Source: Caldifarciminota bacterium (GTDB lineage Bacteria > Hydrothermota > Tepidihabitantia > SM23-42 > JAOAFX01). Taken from it: a DNA stretch of 42,482 nucleotides. The stretch is from contig JAOAFX010000007.1 of NCBI GenBank assembly GCA_026416055.1, positions 1 to 42,482 of the forward strand, given 5' to 3'. Below the pieces are notes generated by a model. It worked only from the letters and a program-made list of their open reading frames with translations, was not told the origin of the DNA and did not search any database. A program made the translations under genes and the position numbers. The stretch's first letter is position 1; the number at the start of each line of letters is the position of its first letter. Positions 28,418 to 36,121 of this stretch are shown here, in pieces.

Positions 28418-29758
28418 TTATTTTCCAATACAGAATTCTTCAAATATACGATTCAATATCTCTTCCCGCAATACTTTGCCAGTCAATTCACCAATTATTT
28501 CTAAGGCATTGTGTAATTCAAATGCGATTATCTCCACTCCCATACTTTCTTTAATATCAGAAAGACACTGGATTAATTTTTTGAGTGCTATGATTTGCCG
28601 CTGTCTGAGGATGAGTGTATCTTCACGGAGTGTGTCAGGAAGGAGATTTTTTCTAATTACCTTTTTTAAGAGCTCAATATTTTCACCACTTTTTGCTGAT
28701 ATTTTTATCGCGTCAGATAATATTTCACTTTCTTTCAAAACCAGATTCAGGTCAATTTTATTAATTACAAATATCTTGTTTAAGTCTTTTGTCAAATCGA
28801 AAAGATAAGTATCCTGCGAATTCAGTGGCTCAGAACCATCAAAAATTAGAAGTATCAAGTCGGCACTGCGTAGAAGTTCCTGACTTCTCTGGCTGGCAAT
28901 TCTATCTGGACCATCACCCGAAGAAAAAATTCCTGCTGTGTCCACCAATCTGATTAAGATTCCTTCAAGTTCTATTTTCTCCTCAATAAAATCTCTCGTA
29001 GTCCCTGGTGTCTCATGGACGATTGCCCGTTCATAACCCAAAAGGCGATTAAAGAGTGTTGACTTACCGACATTAGGTCGTCCTGCAATCACAACGCAAT
29101 ATCCATGATTTATCTTTACTCCCTGTTCTGCATTTGTCAGTATCTCGCTGATTTCCCTATGCATTTTATCGATTTCTAAAAAAACTTCCCTTAAATCAAT
29201 AATTCCATCCTCTTCATCGGGAAAATCTATGCTGACCTCTATTTTTGTTAAAAGTTCTACAATTTTGTTTCTTATCTCTTCAAGATATTGGGAAAGTTTC
29301 CCTTCAAGATGGTAGATGGCAACCTTTCGTGCCATATCACATCGGGCGTAAATTATGTCAAGTACTGCTTCTGCCTGCATCAGGTCAATTTTTTCATTAA
29401 GAAAAGCACGCTTGGTGAATTCGCCGGGCTGTGCAAGCCGGGCGCCGAATTCTATTATCGTATTGATTATTTTATTAACAATCAATGGATTACCATGGCA
29501 CGAGATCTCAACAACATTCTCACCGGTGTAAGAATTGGGTGCAAAAAATACTGCTGCTAAAACATAATCAATTGTTTCTCCTGCTTTAGGATCAATGATT
29601 TTTCCGTGGTAAACATGGCCTGATTGAAAGACTGATATGTCCCTGGAAGAAACAAATATCTTTTTAAAAATGTTGATTGCATCAGCCCCGCTCACCCGGA
29701 TTACTGCAATGCTTGAATAACCAGTTGGTGTGGCACATGCAACTATAGTATCATTCAC
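28418..29758 (-). CDS. mnmE: tRNA modification GTPase MnmE (TrmE)
   Basis: DTIVACATPTGYSSIAVIRVSG, GRPNVGKSTLFNRLLGYERAIVHETPGTTRDFIEE, C-terminal IFEEFCIGK. Confidence 0.98.
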   Translation of the reverse strand: MNDTIVACATPTGYSSIAVIRVSGADAINIFKKIFVSSRDISVFQSGHVYHGKIIDPKAGETIDYVLAAVFFAPNSYTGENVVEISCHGNPLIVNKIINTIIEFGARLAQPGEFTKRAFLNEKIDLMQAEAVLDIIYARCDMARKVAIYHLEGKLSQYLEEIRNKIVELLTKIEVSIDFPDEEDGIIDLREVFLEIDKMHREISEILTNAEQGVKINHGYCVVIAGRPNVGKSTLFNRLLGYERAIVHETPGTTRDFIEEKIELEGILIRLVDTAGIFSSGDGPDRIASQRSQELLRSADLILLIFDGSEPLNSQDTYLFDLTKDLNKIFVINKIDLNLVLKESEILSDAIKISAKSGENIELLKKVIRKNLLPDTLREDTLILRQRQIIALKKLIQCLSDIKESMGVEIIAFELHNALEIIGELTGKVLREEILNRIFEEFCIGK

Positions 29759-29763
29759 ATTTT

Positions 29764-30378
29764 CTACTCTCTCCTTTCTTCCTGGTCTTCGGTCTCTGGT
29801 GCAATTATCACGGTACGGGTACTACCACGCCCTATTGTATAAAGTTTAACACCTTTTAATTCATTAATTTTATTAGCGACGATCTTTTCTTCGCGTGGCG
29901 TGAGTGGATCAAGGGCCATTTCTCGCCCTGTCTGAAGAACAATTCGGGCAATAGCTTCAGCTTTTTTTCGCAATAGATTTGTCCTGCGTTGCCGGTAACC
30001 ATTCACATCAACGAGTAGTTTTATGTTAGAATAAAAGCGTTTCGCAAGCCTTGATATAATGTACTGCAAAGCCCATAAATTTTCGCCGTTTTGTCCAATA
30101 AGCAGCGTATCACCTTGCCTTGTCCTAATATTAACAGTATATCCCTGTTCATCTTTGTTCACCGAGACATTGACCTTAAAACCCATACTGGTTAAAACAA
30201 AGGTAGTAAGGATTTGTAAATACTGACGAGGCTCTTTTATTGATATTCTGACCTTGGTTTCTGTTTCATTCTGAGAAAGAATTTCATAGGTTACCTCATC
30301 GAGGTTAACCCCTAATGTTTTTATTCCCTGAGCGAGCGCATCATTCAGGTCTTTTCCCGTAGCCTCAATCATTTTCAT
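29764..30378 (-). CDS. jag: Jag/KhpB RNA-binding protein (Jag-N, KH, R3H)
   Basis: N-terminal EATGKDLNDALAQGIKTLGV, KH segment LIGQNGENLWALQYI, R3H ALDPLTPREEKIV; next to yidC. Confidence 0.92.
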   Translation of the reverse strand: MKMIEATGKDLNDALAQGIKTLGVNLDEVTYEILSQNETETKVRISIKEPRQYLQILTTFVLTSMGFKVNVSVNKDEQGYTVNIRTRQGDTLLIGQNGENLWALQYIISRLAKRFYSNIKLLVDVNGYRQRRTNLLRKKAEAIARIVLQTGREMALDPLTPREEKIVANKINELKGVKLYTIGRGSTRTVIIAPETEDQEERRE

Positions 30379-30440
30379 TTATGCCTCCTGTTTCTTTTAA
30401 ACCAACTACCATCGGTTTAACCGACGGTTAACAAAAATCA

Positions 30441-31967
30441 TCAGTGCAGAATCTTTTTCTTTATTAACAAATTTTCCACAATTGAAAGAATGTTATAGAT
30501 AAACCAGTAAAGCTGCAATCCTGATGGAAAATTAAGAAAGACAAATATCATGATTAAAGGCATCATAATTACCATAAATCGTTGCCTCGGATCAATCGGT
30601 GTCATTAATGATTGAATAAGCATTAAAATCCCCATCGCTATCGGCAGGACATAATACGGATCTTTGAAAGATAAATCGGTAATCCAGAGTACGAAAGGAG
30701 CACGCCGGAACTCAATAGCAGTGGTAAAAACCTGATAAAGGGCAAAAAAGATTGGCAACTGAATGAGCAAGGGCAGACATCCTGAGAATGGATTGATTCT
30801 ATAGACTCTGTAAAGGTGCAACATTTCACGATTCAATGTTTGGGGATCATTTTTGTACTTCTCCTGTATTTTTTTCAATTCTGGCTGAAGGAGCTGCATC
30901 TGGCGCTGGGAGATTATCATCTGGCGAGAGAGCGGGAAGAAAATTATTTTAAAAAGTAATGCAAATAGTATTATTGCGAGTCCATAATTTTTCATGAATG
31001 AATAAAAAGTATTCAGGATAAATATAATTATCCTAGCAATCGGTCCCCAGATACCACCGCTCTCTATCTGTTCATAATTTTGACGATATCTGGCAAGGAC
31101 TGTAAATTTAACAGGTAGCACTAACACGGAGATTTTGAAAGGACATTGATTTAAAATTTCAATCCCATACCGGTTTGTATTTCCACCTGCTGCACAATTT
31201 ATAAATGCAGTATTACACTCATCGCTCGATTTTGAAAGCCTGTAAAATTCTGCAGTACCGCAGTCTTCAAGATTGTTTATTATCATTACAAAATACTTGG
31301 TTCTCAAGGCAATCCACTGCCATTCATCTTTGAATGAAAATTTATCTTTAATATCTTTAATGATGCTGTTGAATTTTACACTCTGAATATACACATTAAA
31401 ATATCTTAAATCATCTCCCTGATTTTTCTCTTCTGTTATCCTCAAACCAGATTTCAGGCTGAGAATATGGGCTATGGTATCGGGGAAATTGACTTTAATT
31501 ACAAAGCCATCTTCATTGAAATGATAGATTTTCTCATATTTTTTCCCCTTTATTTCGGCAAAGAACACAAGAGAATCTTTTTCAGTATAATGTTTACACG
31601 ATAAAATAGAATCGGCAATTTTTGTGATGAATAAAGCCCCGCCTTCAGGAATCAACTCGGCATCGTAATTTTTCAAATAAAATCTTTTTATCCCCCCACC
31701 TGCGGTGGAGAAAACGGCCCGGTAAGCATTCCTTTCAATTACAATGGTATCACCCTCAGGAATTAATCCTTCTTCACTGGACACTGCAACCTTCACAGTA
31801 TCGGCGACCCTATCTTCTTTTTTAGTGCCTGAACCTGATGGATACGAAATAAGACTCCAGATAAACAGGATTGCAATTATCAGCAAAAAAGCAATAATGG
31901 TTCTTCTCTGGCTATCATCCATCCTGTTTCTCCTTTTCAGAAAAAACCACTGGGTCATATCCGCCAT
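30441..31967 (-). CDS. yidC: Membrane protein insertase YidC
   Basis: MDDSQRRTIIAFLLIIAILFIW N-terminus (start likely internal Met), YGLAIILFALLFKIIFFPLSRQMIISQRQMQLLQPELKKIQEKYK, NPFSGCLPLLIQLPIFFALY. Confidence 0.97.
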   Translation of the reverse strand: MADMTQWFFLKRRNRMDDSQRRTIIAFLLIIAILFIWSLISYPSGSGTKKEDRVADTVKVAVSSEEGLIPEGDTIVIERNAYRAVFSTAGGGIKRFYLKNYDAELIPEGGALFITKIADSILSCKHYTEKDSLVFFAEIKGKKYEKIYHFNEDGFVIKVNFPDTIAHILSLKSGLRITEEKNQGDDLRYFNVYIQSVKFNSIIKDIKDKFSFKDEWQWIALRTKYFVMIINNLEDCGTAEFYRLSKSSDECNTAFINCAAGGNTNRYGIEILNQCPFKISVLVLPVKFTVLARYRQNYEQIESGGIWGPIARIIIFILNTFYSFMKNYGLAIILFALLFKIIFFPLSRQMIISQRQMQLLQPELKKIQEKYKNDPQTLNREMLHLYRVYRINPFSGCLPLLIQLPIFFALYQVFTTAIEFRRAPFVLWITDLSFKDPYYVLPIAMGILMLIQSLMTPIDPRQRFMVIMMPLIMIFVFLNFPSGLQLYWFIYNILSIVENLLIKKKILH

Positions 31968-32169
31968 GGCAGAAAGGATTACAACGGATTATGCGGTATA
32001 TGCTGAGCAAACAGCCTTTTATTAAACCAAATCGGTCGATTGCTTCAATCGCATATTGTGAACAGGAAGGGGTAAAACGGCAGGTATCGGGCAAAAAATT
32101 ACCGAGGGGATTCTGATAGAATTTTATAATCGAGATAGGGATTCGCTTGATGCTCAACCGTAGTTTCAT
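31915..32169 (-). CDS. yidD: Membrane protein insertion efficiency factor YidD
   Basis: ISIIKFYQNPLGNFLPDTCRFTPSCSQYAIEAIDRFGLIKGCLLSIYRIIRCNPFCHGGYDPV. Confidence 0.97.
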   Translation of the reverse strand: MKLRLSIKRIPISIIKFYQNPLGNFLPDTCRFTPSCSQYAIEAIDRFGLIKGCLLSIYRIIRCNPFCHGGYDPVVFSEKEKQDG

Positions 32170-32507
32170 AATACCTTCCGCTCCTTTCTGAAGGCATCAA
32201 ACGCCTCTAAAATCTCTTTTGCATCAAGCAAATCTTTTGCATGAAAGATGACCTTAAACCCTATAAATATCTCCTTATTCATCCGATAAGCCTCCCTTAA
32301 TAGCCTCTTTACCCGGTTCCGTTTAACTGCCCCTTTAATTTTCCCGGAGGCGAAGAAGCCAACCTTAGGCAGAGTGCTGGGTTTGTAAATTATAGTTAAA
32401 TCATTAAAATTAAATCTTCTTCCGGTTAGAAATAGCTCATCTATTTCTTTTTTATTTCGCAACCGGAAACGCTTACCGATACCAAAGTTTCTCCAGTCGT
32501 TCCGCAA
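32166..32507 (-). CDS. rnpA: Ribonuclease P protein component
   Basis: RLRNKKEIDELFLTGRRF, VGFFASGKIKGAVKRNRVKRLLREAYR. Confidence 0.95.
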   Translation of the reverse strand: MRNDWRNFGIGKRFRLRNKKEIDELFLTGRRFNFNDLTIIYKPSTLPKVGFFASGKIKGAVKRNRVKRLLREAYRMNKEIFIGFKVIFHAKDLLDAKEILEAFDAFRKERKVL

Positions 32508-32516
32508 TTTTCTATT

Positions 32517-32651
32517 CTAAACTACCAGCCGTTTCCGTCCCTTCTTTCTTCGCCGGCTCAATACCTTTCTTCCTGCCTTCGTTTTCATGCGCGCCCGAAA
32601 ACCATGAGTTTTTTTTCTTTTTCTTCGGCTCGGTTGGTATGTTCTTTTCAT
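32517..32651 (-). CDS. rpmH: 50S ribosomal protein L34 (absent from the supplied ORF track)
   Basis: My minus-strand translation: [44 protein letters not shown], immediately upstream of rnpA. Confidence 0.98.
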   Translation of the reverse strand: MKRTYQPSRRKRKKTHGFRARMKTKAGRKVLSRRRKKGRKRLVV

Positions 32652-32656
32652 AAAAC

Positions 32657-32684
32657 ATTATACATAAATTCATAAAAAAGTCAA
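32657..32684 (-). promoter_or_regulatory. Putative rpmH promoter TTGACT-N16-TATAAT
   Basis: Minus strand; 5 nt between -10 and ATG. Confidence 0.7.
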
Positions 32685-32726
32685 GGAACGAAGCATCTTT
32701 TAAAAAGGCAAGTAAGTTATAGTTGA

Positions 32727-32748
32727 ATGTAAACATGGATGTAAACAT
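32727..32748 (+). promoter_or_regulatory. Tandem ATGTAAACAT sites (12-bp period) just upstream of a -35
   Basis: ATGTAAACATGGATGTAAACAT read directly. Confidence 0.55.
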
Positions 32749-32753
32749 TTTTA

Positions 32754-32781
32754 TTGACTTTTTGTCTAAATTATGTAAGAT
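32754..32781 (+). promoter_or_regulatory. Putative promoter TTGACT-N16-TAAGAT of the redox island
   Basis: Read directly; GGAG SD and ATG 32799 follow. Confidence 0.55.
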
Positions 32782-32798
32782 TAATAAAAGGAGTTGTG

Positions 32799-33311
32799 AT
32801 GGAGAAAGTAGTAGAAATATTGAAAACTGCAATAAACATAGAAAAGAACGGATTGATAAAATATATAGACTTCGCCATAAAGACCAACGATTTGATGGGA
32901 AAGAATATGTTTCTACGGCTTGCTAAAGATGAATATCTCCATGGTGAAATTTTTGAAAAACAACTCGATGCAATTTTATGTAATCGACCATGGGTGTGTG
33001 AAACTATCCCCGAATCAATAATAGAAAGAATTGCACCAAAAATTAGAGAAACTGACAAGACCAAGGGTGAAGAAGGGATGGATGAACTTTCCGCATTAAA
33101 AACTGCACTTGAATTGGAAAAAAAATCAATAGAATTCTACACTGAAAGTAAGAAGTACATAAATGACCCAGAGGCAATAAAAATATTTAACAGAATAATA
33201 GAGATGGAAGAATCCCATTATGATTTGATACAAGCAGAGATTGACCATATTGAACGGACCGGTTTCTGGTTTGGCATTAGAGAATTTTCAATGGAAGGTG
33301 AAAGGGGATGA
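32799..33311 (+). CDS. Rubrerythrin/ferritin-like diiron protein 1 (no rubredoxin domain)
   Basis: Duplicated four-helix diiron pattern: EKNGLIKY...DEYLHGEIFE and ELEKKSIEFY...MEESHYDLI. Start corrected to ATG 32799 behind GGAG. Confidence 0.8.
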   Translation: MEKVVEILKTAINIEKNGLIKYIDFAIKTNDLMGKNMFLRLAKDEYLHGEIFEKQLDAILCNRPWVCETIPESIIERIAPKIRETDKTKGEEGMDELSALKTALELEKKSIEFYTESKKYINDPEAIKIFNRIIEMEESHYDLIQAEIDHIERTGFWFGIREFSMEGERG

Positions 33312-33324
33312 AAAAGGAGATAAC

Positions 33325-33834
33325 ATGGAAGTAAAAAAAGCCTTAGAAGGTTTGAAAATAGCAATGCAAACTGAATTAAACGGAATTGAGTTTTACCGTA
33401 TTGCTGCAGAAAAAACTGAGGATAGCAAGGGCAAACAAGTTTTTAAAACTCTGGCTGAAGACGAAGTAAAACATTTTAATGAATTGAAAAAGCAATATGA
33501 ACACCTTTTGCAAGATAATCACTGGTTATCCAATATTGAACTTGGTACTCCATCGAGTTTTGTAGGTGAAAGCCCAATTTTTACGGATGAGATTAAAACA
33601 CGTATAAAAGAACGCCATTTTGAAATGTCGGCATTGAGTATTGCTGCACTTTTAGAGTCAAACTCTATAGATTTTTACCGAAAGATGAAAGAGGAATCTG
33701 ATGATCCTGCAGCAAAACAGCTATTTGAACAACTGCAGAAATGGGAAGAAAAACATCTTGAGGCGATCACCAAACAAATGAACATACTGAAAGAAGAATA
33801 CTGGGCAGATGCCCATTTCACTCCATTATACTAA
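33325..33834 (+). CDS. Rubrerythrin/ferritin-like diiron protein 2
   Basis: TELNGIEFY...EDEVKHFNEL and ESNSIDFYRKM...WEEKHLEAI; start ATG 33325 behind GGAG. Confidence 0.8.
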   Translation: MEVKKALEGLKIAMQTELNGIEFYRIAAEKTEDSKGKQVFKTLAEDEVKHFNELKKQYEHLLQDNHWLSNIELGTPSSFVGESPIFTDEIKTRIKERHFEMSALSIAALLESNSIDFYRKMKEESDDPAAKQLFEQLQKWEEKHLEAITKQMNILKEEYWADAHFTPLY

Positions 33835-33847
33835 CAAGAGGAGGTAT

Positions 33848-34243
33848 ATGCCTTTTTATTCAGAAAAAGGAATGGATCATTGGCATCAGCCAAGGAATGT
33901 GGGAGAAATCCCTGATGCTGATGGCATTGGTGAGGTTGGTAACCCTGTTTGCGGTGATATGATGACTTTCTACATTAAAGTTCAGGATAACCGGATTGTT
34001 GATATAAAATTCAAAACTTTTGGCTGTGGTGCAGCAATAGCAGTGTCCTCTATGGTCAGTGAAATGGCGAAAGGCAAAACTATTGAAGAAGCACTTAAGA
34101 TAACTAATGAACTCGTTGCCCAGGAACTTGGTGGTTTACCACCCAATAAAATGCACTGCTCCAATCTTGGTGCAGATGCACTCCATAAAGCAATTGAAGA
34201 TTATCTGAAAAAAAAGGAGCAGAAAGATGCAGGAAAGGTGTAA
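33848..34243 (+). CDS. IscU/NifU-N-like Fe-S scaffold protein
   Basis: Three scaffold Cys contexts: NPVCGD, KFKTFGCGAAIAVSSM, MHCSNLGADALHKAI; start ATG 33848 behind GAGG. Confidence 0.9.
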   Translation: MPFYSEKGMDHWHQPRNVGEIPDADGIGEVGNPVCGDMMTFYIKVQDNRIVDIKFKTFGCGAAIAVSSMVSEMAKGKTIEEALKITNELVAQELGGLPPNKMHCSNLGADALHKAIEDYLKKKEQKDAGKV

Positions 34244-34409
34244 ATGCCCTTTCTGTGAAAGCGAACTGCTTTTAAAATGCTTTGAGCCTCTCTTCTGTAC
34301 TTTCTGTAATGTTGAGTTGATAATCTGCCCTGAATGTAAAAAACTTTTCAACACAAAGTTTGAAAAATGTCCACACTGTGGTAAACTAAATGAAAGGATT
34401 AAGAAATGA
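34227..34409 (+). CDS. Small double zinc-ribbon protein (60 aa)
   Basis: CPFC, CTFC, CPEC, CPHC knuckles; tightly packed between iscU-like and PDO-like genes. Confidence 0.7.
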   Translation: MQERCKCPFCESELLLKCFEPLFCTFCNVELIICPECKKLFNTKFEKCPHCGKLNERIKK

Positions 34410-35062
34410 GTATGCTTGAAGATAATGTAAAAATTGAAGTCAAAAAAATTTTTGAAAAACTAACAAATCCTGTCAAGCTTGTCGTCTTCACACAGGAGTC
34501 ACCAATTATAATGCCAACACTGGAATGTGAAAACTGTAAAGATAATAGACTCTTAATGGAAGAACTCGCTGGTCTTAACGAAAAGATAAGTATCGAAATA
34601 TTTGATTTCCTGAAGGATAAAGAGAAAGTCGAAAAATACAGGATTGATAAGATACCAGCGACTGTTATAGAAGGTGATGATGATTATGGTATCAGATTCT
34701 TTGGAATACCTGCGGGCTATGAGTTTTCAACACTGATTGAGACTATCACTTTCGTTTCTCAACGTGACACTGGACTGAATGCCCAGATAAAAGAAAAATT
34801 GAAGACAATTACCAGACCAATCCATATCCGGGTCTTTGTAACCCTTACCTGTCCGTATTGTCCCCAGGCTGCCATAACTGCCTTCAAATTTGCTATGGAA
34901 AATAAACTCATAACTGCCGAAACAATCAACTCCCAGGAATTTCCACATTTAGCTCAAAAATACAATGTATTTGCTGTTCCGAAAACCATTATCAATGAAA
35001 CCGTCCAGTTTGAAGGTTCGCTACCTGAAGCGATATTTGCTGAAAAAATTTTTAGTTTATAA
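34406..35062 (+). CDS. Protein disulfide oxidoreductase (PDO-like, two thioredoxin folds)
   Basis: First half ECENCKDNR, second half VTLTCPYCPQAAITAFKFAM and FAVPKTIINE; ATGA overlap with upstream gene. Confidence 0.85.
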   Translation: MSMLEDNVKIEVKKIFEKLTNPVKLVVFTQESPIIMPTLECENCKDNRLLMEELAGLNEKISIEIFDFLKDKEKVEKYRIDKIPATVIEGDDDYGIRFFGIPAGYEFSTLIETITFVSQRDTGLNAQIKEKLKTITRPIHIRVFVTLTCPYCPQAAITAFKFAMENKLITAETINSQEFPHLAQKYNVFAVPKTIINETVQFEGSLPEAIFAEKIFSL

Positions 35063-35079
35063 TAATCAAGGGGGTAGTC

Positions 35080-35247
35080 ATGAAAAAAACTAAAAAGACC
35101 GAAATAAAAAAAGGTACAAAGTATGTATGTAAGGTTTGTGGCCTTACAGTTACAGTAGATAATGTTTGTGGCTGTGCTGAGGCACATCCGATTATCTGCT
35201 GTGGTACTGAAATGGTTCCCACAAAGAAAAAAATAACTAAAAAATAG
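35080..35247 (+). CDS. Desulforedoxin-like 55-aa Cys-rich protein (absent from ORF track)
   Basis: MKKTKKTEIKKGTKYVCKVCGLTVTVDNVCGCAEAHPIICCGTEMVPTKKKITKK; YxCxxCG...CCGxxM pattern. Confidence 0.7.
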   Translation: MKKTKKTEIKKGTKYVCKVCGLTVTVDNVCGCAEAHPIICCGTEMVPTKKKITKK

Positions 35248-35259
35248 AAAGGAGATTTT

Positions 35260-35679
35260 ATGGCATCAAAAGAATTACTTGATTTGATGAATCGGGCAAT
35301 CGCCCGTGAACTACAGGTTACCATCCAGTATATGTGGCAGCATGTTCAATGGGTGGGTGTAAAAGGATTCGCAGTTAAAGACGAACTCAAAAAGATTGCT
35401 ATCACGGAAATGAAACATGCTGAAGCAATTGCCGAAAGATTGAATTATCTTGGTGGGAAACCGACGACCAAACCTGAACCAATCAATGTGGGCGAAACAC
35501 TTAAGGAAATGATTGAGCAGGATAAAAAAGATGAAGAGGGCGCAATAAAATTGTACAAAGAAATAATTGAAAAGGCACGCAAAGAAGGTGATGAGGTAAC
35601 GCGTAAACTTTTTGAAGATATTCTCACAGACGAAGAAGAACATCACGATACATTCTCAACGCTGCTTGAAGAAATTTAG
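35260..35679 (+). CDS. Ferritin-like/bacterioferritin-like protein
   Basis: LMNRAIARELQVTIQYMWQHV, EMKHAEAIAERLNYLGG, DEEEHHDTFSTLL; GGAG SD. Confidence 0.85.
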   Translation: MASKELLDLMNRAIARELQVTIQYMWQHVQWVGVKGFAVKDELKKIAITEMKHAEAIAERLNYLGGKPTTKPEPINVGETLKEMIEQDKKDEEGAIKLYKEIIEKARKEGDEVTRKLFEDILTDEEEHHDTFSTLLEEI

Positions 35680-35687
35680 AGACTGAT

Positions 35688-35748
35688 TGTAGCGTCCATT
35701 TTCAAATGGACGGAAGTCTTTTCGTCCAGATGAATTTGGACGCTATTT
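35688..35748. repeat. Palindromic element (CGTCCATTT-TC-AAATGGACG plus a second CGTCCA...TGGACG hairpin)
   Basis: Read directly; outer TAGCGTCCA...TGGACGCTA also pairs. Confidence 0.8.
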
Positions 35749-35759
35749 TTAAATAAAAA

Positions 35760-35993
35760 ATGGATACCAATCCAGCATTAAGTGTCGATTGTGTAGGTCT
35801 ATTTTGTCCACAACCCTTATTTCAAACCAGGCAAGCGCTTGATAAATTGAAGCCTGGTGAAATATTGGAATTACTCGCCGATGACCCGGCAGCAGAAGAA
35901 GACATAAAGGCATTCTGCAGAAAGACCGGAAATGAATTGTTAAAGATTGAAAAGGAAGGAAGTATATTAAAATTTTACATTCGAAAAATATGA
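35760..35993 (+). CDS. TusA/SirA-like sulfurtransferase family protein
   Basis: VDCVGLFCPQPLFQTRQALDKLKPGEILELLADDPAAEEDIKAFCRKTGNELL. Confidence 0.88.
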   Translation: MDTNPALSVDCVGLFCPQPLFQTRQALDKLKPGEILELLADDPAAEEDIKAFCRKTGNELLKIEKEGSILKFYIRKI

Positions 35994-35996
35994 ATA

Positions 35997-36020
35997 GTAG
36001 CACGCGACTTCAGTCGGGCG
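35997..36020. repeat. TC-centred palindrome CGCGACT-TC-AGTCGggCG
   Basis: Read directly. Confidence 0.6.
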
Positions 36021-36073
36021 AAACTTTAATTAGTCCATCAAAAGATTGGCGCCTCAACGAGAAAATTAAAAAT

Positions 36074-36097
36074 TGTAGGGCAAGGCTTCAGCCTTGC
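36074..36097. repeat. TC-centred palindrome TGTAGG-GCAAGGCT-TC-AGCCTTGC
   Basis: Read directly; stem identical to the outer stem at 87-140. Confidence 0.7.
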
Positions 36098-36121
36098 TTA
36101 AAATTTGTTGCATAAAAAGCA

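Noticed and set aside
28416-28420. Overlap or fusion between the GT39-like gene and mnmE
   Set aside because: They are convergent genes whose stop codons merely sit 1 nt apart.
32652-32800. Replication origin beside rpmH
   Set aside because: Gene context suggests it, but no DnaA-box-like TTATCCACA sites, AT-rich DUE repeats or dnaA were seen.
32512-32832. 106-aa minus-strand ORF in the track
   Set aside because: It overlaps the real rpmH in a different frame; L34 is unmistakable at 32517-32651 and the longer ORF has no family-like sequence.
35688-36097. CRISPR array
   Set aside because: Palindromes differ in stem sequence and spacing; no repeated identical units with spacers, and no cas genes.
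36074-36105. Terminator after the TusA-like gene
   Set aside because: A stem exists but is followed by TTAAAATTTG rather than a clean U-run, and it matches the dispersed palindrome family.
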